In this document: positions 25,787 through 33,680 of the stretch, in pieces
How positions within the stretch are numbered: position 1 is the first letter of the stretch
Layout of the letters: every line of letters starts with the position of its first letter
From: Shimwellia blattae DSM 4481 = NBRC 105725
GTDB taxonomy: Bacteria > Pseudomonadota > Gammaproteobacteria > Enterobacterales > Enterobacteriaceae
NCBI RefSeq assembly: GCF_000262305.1
Contig: NC_017910.1
Span: 1-64,000, forward strand
Direction of reading: 5' to 3'
Length of the DNA stretch: 64,000 nucleotides
Program-made: the position numbers and the translations under genes
The notes under the pieces: generated by a model
Database searches by the model: none
Told to the model about the DNA's origin: nothing
Seen by the model: the letters and a program-made list of their open reading frames with translations, nothing else

Positions 25787-27877
25787 TTAAAACGTATAGT
25801 TAACCGAGAGCCAGTAGTTACGCCCCGGGTTCACATAGCCAGTGGTTGAGGCGGCGGTCTGGAAGTAGTCCCCCGCATAGGTGGAAGAGCGCCCCACCTG
25901 GTAGAGCTTCACATCGCTGAAGTCTTTATCCAGCAGGTTGTTGATGGCGCTGTTCAGGGTCAGGCTGTCGGTCAGCTTCCAGGACATACCGAGATCAACC
26001 ACGGTCCACGCTTTGAGGTATTCGCCTTTGTCGTCATAGACGGCCTGCTGAATGGGGCTGAGGTTCTGGTACTTGCTCAGATAACGCGGTGACTTGCCGT
26101 TATAGCGGGTATTCAGCCACAGGTTAATCTCCGGTGTGCTTTGCCAGTTCAGCCGGGCATTGGCCATATGCTGCGGGGTGTAATTCAGCGGCGCGCCCTG
26201 ATTGATGCCGTCCTGCTGTTTGCTGCGGGTAAAGGTGTAATTCAGGGCCAGTGACCAGTCCGGGTGCCCCAGGGGGATGTGGCTGGCAAACTCAATACCG
26301 CCGGTGCGGGCTTTACCACTGTTGGTAAAACTGTTGGTGAAGTCATCGATACGGTAAGAGACAATTTTGTTGCGGTAATCGGTCCAGAAGCCGGTGATAT
26401 TGGCATTTAACCCGTTGCCCGGATCGTAATACAGCGCCGTTTCCAGACTGGTGCTCTCTTCGGGTTTCAGGTTCGGGTTGCCCACGCTGTTCACCTGGCC
26501 CTGGCGGGTCACACCGCTGATACCGTCATGTAACTGGCCAAGGGAGGGGGCTTTATAGCCGGTGGTCACCCCGCCTTTCACGGTCCAGTCCGGGTTAACA
26601 TTCCACACCAGATACGCCCTGGGGCTCCAGTGGCCGCCAAAGACATCATGATGCTCATAGCGGGTGCCCCAGGTCAGGGTTAACGGCTCCAGCAGCTGCC
26701 ACTCATCTTCCGCAAATACGGCGCCGCTTTTTTGATGGAAACTTTTCCCGGAGCTCGCTTTAACGACCCCGTCGGTCATCCGGGAGTCGGTAAATTCACC
26801 GCCGATAGTCAGCAAATGCGCTGTGCCAAGCGGGGTGAGGAATTTGGTATCCAGTACGGTATTGGTGTTGTTCAGCACCCGGGGCCGCCCGGCGAGGCTG
26901 GCATTTTCCGGGGAGAGGGCGGCGGCAACCAGCTGGCGGCCTTTGTTCTGGGTCTGGTTCCAGCTGAGGTTGGATTTCCAGATACCGGCATCAAGGGTGG
27001 TGTCGTGGCCGAGGGTGATTTTATTGCGCTCATAGCGCAGGGTCTTATCGTAACCCCCGGTCAGGCTGCCCAGCTGGCCGTCGCTGTTGTTGTAGCGCTG
27101 CCGGGAGCTGTCGAGATCCAGCCACAGGGTGTTGCTGTCATGGGTTTTCAGATCCAGCCGGGTGCCGATGGTGTAATTTTCCCCGGCGGTCGGGTAGGGG
27201 ATACGGCTGACGGCGGTCTCGCTCAGGGAGGTGACGCTGGAGCCCTGGCGCTGGGTGGTGCTGCCGCGCACCTGGAGCGCCAGCCGGTCCTCAATCAGCG
27301 GGCCGCTGGACCAGAAGTTGGCCACCGTGCTGTTGCCCCATTTGTTATCACTTTGCAGGTTAATGCCGCTATTTATGCTGGTTTTCCAGCGATCGGCGCT
27401 CTTTTTGGTGATCACGTTGACCACCCCGCCGATGGCATCGGAACCGTACAGGGTCGACATGGGGCCACGGATCACCTCAATGCGCTCAATGGCGGACAGG
27501 GGCGGCATAAAGCTGGTATTCATGGCGGAGAAGCCATTTGGCGTGACGTCGCGGCTGCCGTTCTGGCGCACGCCGTCTATCAGGATCAGGGTGTAGCTGG
27601 GGGGCATACCGCGAATGCTTATCTCCAGCCCGCCGGTTTTGCCAGTGGTGCTCTGAACATCCACCCCTTCTACTGCCCGCAGGGCATCGGCCAGGTCATT
27701 GTATTTATTGGTCTGGAGCGCTTCCTGGGGGATCACGGAGATACTGGCGGCGGCGTTAGTGAGTTTTTGTTCGTGGCCTGCGGCGGTGACCACGATAACG
27801 TCTTCCGCCCCAAGGGCGGTGGTGCTTGCCAGGCCGCAGCTGGCGAGAAGTGCTGAGGTGATAAGTGAGAGACGCAT
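25787..27877 (-). CDS. TonB-dependent receptor (CirA/catecholate type)
   Basis: A 696-residue outer-membrane receptor. The ATG at 27877 has AAGGA upstream and starts a signal peptide (MRLSLITSALLASCGLASTT) ending near ALGA. The TonB box is EDVIVVTAAG. The plug includes ISVIPQEAL, GLEISIRGMPPSYTLILIDG and IEVIRGPMSTLYGSDAIGGVVN, the pattern of CirA/FepA/BtuB-type receptors. The C-terminus WLSVNYTF is a proper beta-signal. The likely cargo is a catechol siderophore or a breakdown product. It is transcribed alone and has only weak Fur-like sequence upstream. Confidence 0.87.
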   Translation of the reverse strand: MRLSLITSALLASCGLASTTALGAEDVIVVTAAGHEQKLTNAAASISVIPQEALQTNKYNDLADALRAVEGVDVQSTTGKTGGLEISIRGMPPSYTLILIDGVRQNGSRDVTPNGFSAMNTSFMPPLSAIERIEVIRGPMSTLYGSDAIGGVVNVITKKSADRWKTSINSGINLQSDNKWGNSTVANFWSSGPLIEDRLALQVRGSTTQRQGSSVTSLSETAVSRIPYPTAGENYTIGTRLDLKTHDSNTLWLDLDSSRQRYNNSDGQLGSLTGGYDKTLRYERNKITLGHDTTLDAGIWKSNLSWNQTQNKGRQLVAAALSPENASLAGRPRVLNNTNTVLDTKFLTPLGTAHLLTIGGEFTDSRMTDGVVKASSGKSFHQKSGAVFAEDEWQLLEPLTLTWGTRYEHHDVFGGHWSPRAYLVWNVNPDWTVKGGVTTGYKAPSLGQLHDGISGVTRQGQVNSVGNPNLKPEESTSLETALYYDPGNGLNANITGFWTDYRNKIVSYRIDDFTNSFTNSGKARTGGIEFASHIPLGHPDWSLALNYTFTRSKQQDGINQGAPLNYTPQHMANARLNWQSTPEINLWLNTRYNGKSPRYLSKYQNLSPIQQAVYDDKGEYLKAWTVVDLGMSWKLTDSLTLNSAINNLLDKDFSDVKLYQVGRSSTYAGDYFQTAASTTGYVNPGRNYWLSVNYTF

Positions 27878-28066
27878 AGCATTATCCTTATGGTGAAAAA
27901 ACAGGCAGGGCATAAGGTAAAGGTGCGTCGGGGGCAGAAATATCCGGCAAACATCTATTTGCGAAAATTCTCAAATGCAAACAATAATCAATCAAACTTT
28001 ACAGTGAGCCGGGCAATAAACAGGTTCATCGCGGGTTAGCGTGATATTTCCCAAACGGTGATTTGT

Positions 28067-28082
28067 GAGAATAGCGATTCTC
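28067..28082. promoter_or_regulatory. 16-bp palindrome GAGAAT-N4-ATTCTC
   Basis: Perfect 6-bp arms (28067-28072 and 28077-28082) around AGCG lie about 190 nt upstream of the receptor gene and just outside the structured element. It resembles a repressor operator and shares bases with Fur half-sites, but is not a full Fur box. Confidence 0.4.
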
Positions 28083-28120
28083 GCCCGCTTCAGGTTCGGA
28101 CATATGAACGCCCGGTGAAC

Positions 28121-28175
28121 GGGTTCCGCTCCCCGACGATGGGCACTCATATGTTGTGTGCGGAACCTGGTCGCG
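28121..28175 (+). repeat. Left terminal inverted repeat of the structured element
   Basis: Two blocks, GGGTTCCGCTCCCCG (28121-28135) and GAACCTGGTCGCG (28163-28175), recur exactly in inverted order at 30199-30252. The 27-nt middle is not conserved, so selection or pairing appears to act on the two blocks. Confidence 0.8.
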
Positions 28176-28778
28176 TTCCAGGAGGGGGGGCCGGCCCCCT
28201 CCTGGAGACCTCGCCGGCCCGCGGTCAATCGCCGCTGCGCGGTTCGCTGCAACTCCGGCTTGCTCTGGCGGACCAGTCAGGATTATTCGCCTCATCCATG
28301 AGGCTCACCCCTCCGGGGCCAGCGCAAGCGCTGTTTAACATTGTTCCTGACAATGTTATGCGGCATCCATGCCTCAACCTTCCTTCTGGCTGCCATCCTG
28401 GCAGCCAGTCCTTGAGCTGCACCTGCGTTTTCGCCGATTGCCTTTATGCGGGGGTTTAACACCCTCGCGGTCGTTAACAAACGTTCAGCGGCATTTCAGC
28501 CGCTGAAACTGTGTTGTTGTACCGCAGGGGTTTTCCAGTCCCGCGTAAAAGAAACTGGCGGCGCGAAGCTGAAAAGACCAGGGGTGGCGGCCCGGATGGC
28601 CGCCACAGGGAGGGCTGAGACAGGATGTCGAATCCCGACCGGACCGCAGGATTGAGGCACAGCAGAGCGTATCGCGCAGCGACAGTTTCCCCGCGGGCCG
28701 GGGGTATCCCTAAAGGGGAATCGGTTGCACTGAACCCAGGATCCTGGACTAACTATTCATAGTCCGGAGATCATAAAC

Positions 28779-29312
28779 ATGAAATATCCTGTGGAAGTCC
28801 GGCTGGCAGCCGTTAAGCATTACCTGGCCGGAAAAGCTACACTAAAAGAGACAGCACGCCAGTTTAAGGTTGGAAAATCCCCTCTAAATCGCTGGATTCG
28901 GGCATACAGGCACCAGGGTATGGAGGGACTGAAGCCCCGCTCTCGCCATCCCTATACTGCCGAATTTAAGCTATGCGTTGTCCGTTACATCATCAGAAAC
29001 CGGTGTAGTTGCGAGGATGCCTCCGCGCACTTTGCTATCCCTAATGAAACCTGCGTGCTGAACTGGTTAAAACGTTATCAGCTCAACGGCAGCAGAGCAT
29101 TTAAACCAGCCAAAACTGCCCGAATTATCACTTCTGGAGTTGCTATGAAAAAAGCAAAATCCCCACCAAATCCCCGGGAGTTCAGTGAGATGACTCATGC
29201 TGAACTTCAGGATGAACTTGAATATCTACGCGCTGAAAATGCCTACCTAAAAAAGTTAAAATCCCTGAGAGAGGAAGAACTCAGGGAGCAGCAGAAAAAG
29301 CGGCAACAATAA
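28779..29312 (+). CDS. IS150-group transposase OrfA (DNA-binding subunit)
   Basis: A 177-residue protein with two helix-turn-helix modules (YPVEVRLAAVKHYLAGKATLKETARQF... and FKLCVVRYIIRNRCSCEDASAHF) and a C-terminal leucine-zipper-like coiled coil (ELQDELEYLRAENAYLKKLKS). It binds the IS ends. Near its stop the run GAAAAAG (29294-29300) can allow -1 slippage to join OrfB as the full transposase. Confidence 0.9.
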   Translation: MKYPVEVRLAAVKHYLAGKATLKETARQFKVGKSPLNRWIRAYRHQGMEGLKPRSRHPYTAEFKLCVVRYIIRNRCSCEDASAHFAIPNETCVLNWLKRYQLNGSRAFKPAKTARIITSGVAMKKAKSPPNPREFSEMTHAELQDELEYLRAENAYLKKLKSLREEELREQQKKRQQ

Positions 29313-30148
29313 ACGCACTGCTACCAGATCATAAGCTGAAATATTTACTTCGCGCTGCGGCTTTGCCACGCAGTACGTATTACTATCAATGCGCCAGAAG
29401 TGATACCACAACGGACAAATATGCTGATATCGTGCTGGCTATACAGGCAATCTATAAACATCATGCTGGTCGTTACGGTTACCGACGTATGACACTTGCC
29501 CTGCGAAAAGAGGGTTTTACACTAAATCACAAAACTGTCAGAAAGCTGATGAAGGAGCATGGCCTGCTCTGTCAGTTACGACGTAAAAAGTATCGCTCCT
29601 ATATGGGAGGATGCAGCGTAACAGCAGAGAATCTTCTCGCCCGTAATTTCAGGGCCTGTAGCAGCGGGCTGAAATGGTGCACAGATATAACAGAGTTTCG
29701 CGCCGGAACACATAAGCTCTACCTTTCCGTTATACAGGATTTGTTTAATAAGGAAATTGTTGCCTGGCATACATCTCTGAGGCCCTCTCTGGGGTTGGTC
29801 TGTAAGACGCTGGATAAGAGCCTGAAAGGGAAAAATTATAGGCCAGAGTTGATATTACACAGCGATCAGGGGTGGCATTACCACACACTCATGTGGCGCA
29901 GTATGCTGGCTGATGCAGGGATCAGGCCGAGTATGTCACGTAAGGGTAACTGTCTTGATAATGCTGTGATGGAAAATTTCTTTAGCCACCTGAAAACGGA
30001 GATGTATTACCGCAAGGAGTATCGGGATCCTGAAGAACTGCGACGGGATATAGCGAAATACATTCATTACTTCAATCAAGAACGTATCAGCCTTAAGACT
30101 GGAGGAGTAAGCCCGGTAGAATACCGGGCTCAGGTAGAAAAACAGTAA
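29294..30148 (+). CDS. IS150-group transposase OrfB (DDE integrase domain)
   Basis: The catalytic part of the transposase, in the -1 frame to OrfA and open from the slippage run onward (284 codons). It has an HTH_21 region (RYGYRRMTLALRKEGF) and an rve-type core with all three acidic residues: Asp in WCTDITEF, Asp in LHSDQGWHY, and Glu in NAVMENFFSHLK. It is probably made mainly as an OrfAB fusion by ribosomal frameshifting. An internal start at the TTG at 29363 (LPRSTYYYQ) is possible but would lose the N-terminal 23 residues. Confidence 0.88.
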   Translation, partial: EKAATINALLPDHKLKYLLRAAALPRSTYYYQCARSDTTTDKYADIVLAIQAIYKHHAGRYGYRRMTLALRKEGFTLNHKTVRKLMKEHGLLCQLRRKKYRSYMGGCSVTAENLLARNFRACSSGLKWCTDITEFRAGTHKLYLSVIQDLFNKEIVAWHTSLRPSLGLVCKTLDKSLKGKNYRPELILHSDQGWHYHTLMWRSMLADAGIRPSMSRKGNCLDNAVMENFFSHLKTEMYYRKEYRDPEELRRDIAKYIHYFNQERISLKTGGVSPVEYRAQVEKQ

Positions 30149-30198
30149 TCAGGCGGTGTCCAGGTTTTGGGGTTCAGTGCAGGTATTCCCCTTTAGGA

Positions 30199-30252
30199 CG
30201 CGACCAGGTTCGGTTGCCACAAAGAAATACCGGGGGGCGGGGAGCGGAACCC
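30199..30252 (-). repeat. Right terminal inverted repeat of the structured element
   Basis: CGCGACCAGGTTC (30199-30211) and CGGGGAGCGGAACCC (30238-30252) are the exact reverse complements of the left blocks, with a 26-nt spacer. Confidence 0.8.
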
Positions 30253-30551
30253 GTGCACACCACTGACATGGACAAAATCACTGGCACCGCAGCCCATCCC
30301 GGCACCATAAGGCCAGTGTGAATCGCCGGATTCCACTAAACCACCCTTTGGGAAAAGGCTTCAGCCGCCACGCTTAAATGCGATGAACCAATAAAAAGCC
30401 CCCAAACGGGGGCAAACATAAAATAAGAACACTAAGAAAAGGCTACAGAGAGGGGATGTACGCCCTGGCCTGTAGCGCGGCCAGAGCTAACTACCTGATA
30501 ATCATAGCCCGTGGAGGCTGACCCTCCACTGACCCGTTCATGACAACCCTG
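30253..30551. other. Non-coding stretch between structured element and cusA
   Basis: No gene is seen. It contains the paired blocks CACTGGC and GCCAGTG (about 30280-30320), the minus-strand terminator at 30390-30413, and a GTGGAGG/CCTCCAC hairpin at about 30511-30529. Confidence 0.5.
30390..30413 (-). terminator. cus operon terminator
   Basis: On the minus strand GCCCCC/GGGGGC (30413-30408 and 30403-30398) with a 4-nt loop is followed by TTTTTATT. It lies about 140 nt past the cusA stop. Confidence 0.75.
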
Positions 30552-33500
30552 TCATTTCGCCTTCTTGCGGTGGATAAGTTTATACACCGCCGGGATCACC
30601 AGCAGCGACAGCAGTGGGGCGGTGACCATTCCGCCTATCATCGGCGCGGCGATACGCTGCATCACCTCAGAGCCGGTGCCGCTGCCCCACATAATCGGCA
30701 ACAGCCCGGCCATAATGGTGGCGACCGTCATCACTTTCGGGCGCACGCGCAGCACGGCGCCTTCGTGAATTGCCTCATTGAGCAGCGGGGCCGGTAATTT
30801 CTCCTGGTGGTTCCCCACCCGCTTATCAATGGCGTGGTTGAGGTAGAGCACCATAATGACCCCGAACTCTGCCGCCACCCCGGCCAGGGCAATAAAGCCC
30901 ACCGCCGCCGCCACGGAAAGGTTATACCCCAGCAGATACAGCAGCCAGACACCGCCAATCAGGGCGAAAGGCAGGGTGCCCATAATCAGCAGCGCATCCT
31001 GCACCCGCCGGAAGGTCAGATACAGCAGCACAAAGATAATCAGCAGCGTTACCGGCAGCACCACTTTCAGCTTGGCGGTGGCGCGCTCCAGGTACTCATA
31101 CTGACCAGACCAGCTCAGGGAGATCCCCTCGGGGAGTTTTACCTGCCCGGCAACGGCGCGCTGCATATCTTCCACGGCGGATTTCAGATCCCGGTCGCGG
31201 ATATCCACATAGATCCAGTCAGAGAGCCGGGCGTTCTCGCTTTTGAGCATTGGCGGCCCGTCGTTCACTGAGATACTGGCAAGCTCCGACAGGGCTATCT
31301 GCCCCCCGGCGGCGGTCACCACCGGCAAGTCGCGCAGCTTTTGCAGCGAGTCGCGCAGTTCGCGCGGGTAACGCACGTTGATGGGGTAGCGTTCGCGCCC
31401 TTCAATGGTTTCGCCAATATTGTCGCCACCGACCACGGCGGAGACCATCGACTGCAACTCTTTTACCGAGACGCCATAACGGGCGGCTTTTACCCGGTCA
31501 ATATCCACATCAATATAGCGCCCGCCGTCCAGGCGCTCTGCCAGGGCGGAGGTCACCCCCGGCACCTGGCTTACCACCCGCTCTATCTGCTCTGCGGTCT
31601 GCTCAATCAGCGCGATATTGTCACCGTTAACTTTGATACCCACCGGGCTTTTGATACCGGTTGCCAGCATATCGAGGCGGTTACGGATGGGCGGCACCCA
31701 GATATTTGCCAGACCCGGTACTTTTACCCGGCTGTCCAGCTCATTGATAAGTCCCTCCATGGTCATGCCGGGGCGCCACTGATCTCTGGGTTTAAAGCGG
31801 ATAGTGGTTTCCAGCATGGTCAGGGGGGCCGGGTCGGTGGCGGTATCTGCCCGGCCCGCTTTACCGAAGACCGTGTCGACTTCGGGCACGGTTTTGATAA
31901 GCCGGTCAGTGAGCTGCAACAGGCGCGCCGCCTCCCGGCTGGAGATCCCCGGCAGGGTGGAGGGCATATACAGCAGGTCCCCTTCGTCGATGGCGGGCAG
32001 GAATTCGCTGCCCAGCCGTGAGAGGGGCCACAGGGTGGCGACCAGCAGCACACCGGCCACGGCCAGGGTGGCTTTTGGCCGTTTCAGCACCCGGTCCAGC
32101 AGGGGCTCATAGGCGCGGATCAGCGCCCGGTTAATGGGGTTGGCTTGTTCATCGGGGATCTTACCGCGAATAAAGAACCCCATCAGAATCGGCACCAGGG
32201 TTATCCCGAGCCCGGCGGCCACCGCCATGGAGTAGGTTTTGGTAAACGCCAGCGGGGAGAACATCTTCCCTTCCTGGGCTTCCAGGGTGAATACCGGAAT
32301 AAAGGAGAGGGTAATAATCAGCAGGCTGCAAAACAGGGCCGGGCCCACCTCAGACGCGGACTGCTGCGCGATGTGCCAGTAATCTTCGGAACGGGGCTGG
32401 CGGTCCGGGTTATCGTGGCGCCACTGCTCCAGCACCTTGTGCATGTTTTCGATCATCACGATAGCCGCATCCACCATCGCCCCGATGGCAATCGCAATCC
32501 CCCCCAGGGACATCATATTGGCGCTGACCCCCTGGTAGTGCATCACGATAAACGCCCCGAGGATCCCGAGCGGCAATGTCAGCATCGCCACCAGTGCCGA
32601 TCGCAAATGGAACAGGAACAGGGCGCACACCACCGCCACCACAATAAACTCTTCAATCAGCTTATGGGTGAGGTTCTCAACAGAGCGCTCGATCAGGTGC
32701 GATCGGTCATAGACCGGCACGATCTCTACCCCGGCAGGGAGGCTTTTTTTCATCTCTGCCAGTTTGTCTTTTACCGCTCTAATGGTGGTCAGGGCATTTT
32801 TGCCGGAGCGCATAATCACCACGCCACCGGCCACTTCCCCTTCGCCGTTAAGCTCGGCAATACCGCGGCGGATCTCCGGGCCACGGCGCACGGTGGCAAT
32901 ATCGGCGAGCATCACCGGGATCCCCCCCCGGGAGGCGACCACAATCTGGTCAAAATCCGCCAGGGATTTCAGGTAACCGGAGGTGCGCACCATATATTCC
33001 GCTTCCCCCATTTCGATAACCGCGCCGCCCCCTTCCTGGTTGCTGCTTTTAATGGCGGTAATCGCCTGGTCGTGGGTGATATTCAGCGCCCGCATCCGGT
33101 CGGGGTTGAGCACCACCTGATACTGCCTGACCATGCCGCCAATACTGGCCACTTCCGATACGTCGGGCACGGTTTTAAGCTCAAATTTCAGCAGCCAGTC
33201 CTGAATGGCGCGTAAATCTCCCAGGCTGTGCTTGCCGCTGTGATCGACCAGCGCATATTCAAAGACCCAGCCCACACCGGTGGCATCCGGGCCGAGAGAG
33301 GCTTTCGCCTCCGGCGGCAGGGAGGACTGCACCTGGCTCAGGTACTCCAGCACCCGGGAGCGTGCCCAGTAGAGATCGGTGCCATCTTCAAACAGGACAT
33401 ACACGTAAGAGTCCCCGAACATGGAGTACCCGCGCACGGTTTTTGCCCCCGGCACGGAGAGCATGGTGGTGGTCAGCGGGTAGGTGACCTGGTCTTCAAC

Positions 33501-33680
33501 AATCTGCGGCGCTTTGCCCGGGTAGCTGATGCGGATAATCACCTGGGTGTCGGAGAGGTCCGGCAGGGCATCGAGCGGGGCGTTTTTGACGGACCAGACC
33601 CCCCAGGCGGCCATCATCAGCGTTGCCAGCAGCACCAGCAGACGGTTACGCAGGGACCAGCGGATAACGGCGGCAATCAT
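30552..33680 (-). CDS. cusA: Copper/silver RND efflux pump CusA
   Basis: Inner-membrane trimeric proton antiporter of the heavy-metal-exporting RND group, exporting Cu(I) and Ag(I) through CusB and the outer-membrane channel. It has 1042 residues, 12 predicted helices and two large periplasmic loops. The three methionines of the metal site are visible in LLYMPSTLPGIS, PLTMLETTI and RLDMLATGIKSP. The transmembrane signature IAIGAMVDAAIVMIEN carries the acidic relay residue, and GPALFCSLLIITLSFIPVF is typical. The start overlaps the cusB stop by 4 nt. SilA from plasmid silver-resistance loci is very similar, so the substrate preference is inferred. Confidence 0.95.
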   Translation of the reverse strand: MIAAVIRWSLRNRLLVLLATLMMAAWGVWSVKNAPLDALPDLSDTQVIIRISYPGKAPQIVEDQVTYPLTTTMLSVPGAKTVRGYSMFGDSYVYVLFEDGTDLYWARSRVLEYLSQVQSSLPPEAKASLGPDATGVGWVFEYALVDHSGKHSLGDLRAIQDWLLKFELKTVPDVSEVASIGGMVRQYQVVLNPDRMRALNITHDQAITAIKSSNQEGGGAVIEMGEAEYMVRTSGYLKSLADFDQIVVASRGGIPVMLADIATVRRGPEIRRGIAELNGEGEVAGGVVIMRSGKNALTTIRAVKDKLAEMKKSLPAGVEIVPVYDRSHLIERSVENLTHKLIEEFIVVAVVCALFLFHLRSALVAMLTLPLGILGAFIVMHYQGVSANMMSLGGIAIAIGAMVDAAIVMIENMHKVLEQWRHDNPDRQPRSEDYWHIAQQSASEVGPALFCSLLIITLSFIPVFTLEAQEGKMFSPLAFTKTYSMAVAAGLGITLVPILMGFFIRGKIPDEQANPINRALIRAYEPLLDRVLKRPKATLAVAGVLLVATLWPLSRLGSEFLPAIDEGDLLYMPSTLPGISSREAARLLQLTDRLIKTVPEVDTVFGKAGRADTATDPAPLTMLETTIRFKPRDQWRPGMTMEGLINELDSRVKVPGLANIWVPPIRNRLDMLATGIKSPVGIKVNGDNIALIEQTAEQIERVVSQVPGVTSALAERLDGGRYIDVDIDRVKAARYGVSVKELQSMVSAVVGGDNIGETIEGRERYPINVRYPRELRDSLQKLRDLPVVTAAGGQIALSELASISVNDGPPMLKSENARLSDWIYVDIRDRDLKSAVEDMQRAVAGQVKLPEGISLSWSGQYEYLERATAKLKVVLPVTLLIIFVLLYLTFRRVQDALLIMGTLPFALIGGVWLLYLLGYNLSVAAAVGFIALAGVAAEFGVIMVLYLNHAIDKRVGNHQEKLPAPLLNEAIHEGAVLRVRPKVMTVATIMAGLLPIMWGSGTGSEVMQRIAAPMIGGMVTAPLLSLLVIPAVYKLIHRKKAK

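Larger units (their letters stand above)
28726..30181 (+). mobile_element. IS3-family, IS150-group insertion sequence
   Basis: A complete 1456-bp IS. Its ends are 24-bp inverted repeats with 20 matches, beginning TGCACTGAACCC (28726-28737) and ending GGGTTCAGTGCA (30170-30181). A 3-bp target duplication GGT (28723-28725 and 30182-30184) flanks it, as expected for the IS150 group. It encodes OrfA and OrfB in the -1 relation. The insertion lies in the 4-nt loop of a 13-bp hairpin, the target style known for IS1397 and relatives. Both frames are intact, so it may be active. Confidence 0.9.
28709..30197. repeat. 13-bp hairpin with the IS in its loop
   Basis: CCTAAAGGGGAAT (28709-28721) and ATTCCCCTTTAGG (30185-30197) are exact complements. 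Removing the IS and one GGT copy restores a 13-bp stem with a CGGT loop. Confidence 0.85.
28121..30252. other. Hairpin-rich element bounded by long inverted repeats, split by an IS
   Basis: No protein gene is recognised in the non-IS part (28121-28725 and 30182-30252, about 675 nt). Its ends pair: 28121-28135 with 30238-30252 (15 bp, perfect) and 28163-28175 with 30199-30211 (13 bp, perfect), with 27- and 26-nt unpaired spacers between them. Inside are perfect hairpins at 28177-28206 (12-bp arms), 28337-28357 (8 bp), 28386-28408 (9 bp), 28484-28507 (9 bp) and 28584-28606 (9 bp). A further 13-bp hairpin has its loop occupied by the IS. The pattern suggests a large folded RNA closed by its own ends, a phage-immunity-type RNA region, or a non-autonomous mobile element. 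Confidence 0.6.

Noticed and set aside
26732..27856. 374-codon plus-strand frame inside the second TonB receptor
   Set aside because: It is the complement of receptor codons; the receptor has a full signal peptide, plug and barrel.
28058..28459. 133-codon frame in the structured element
   Set aside because: It runs through several perfect hairpins, is Pro/Ser/Cys-rich without domain, and overlaps equally long frames on the other strand; RNA structure explains the region better.
32145..33215. 356-codon plus-strand frame inside cusA
   Set aside because: Antisense to a conserved RND pump; sequence is His/Gly/Gln-rich as expected for a shadow.
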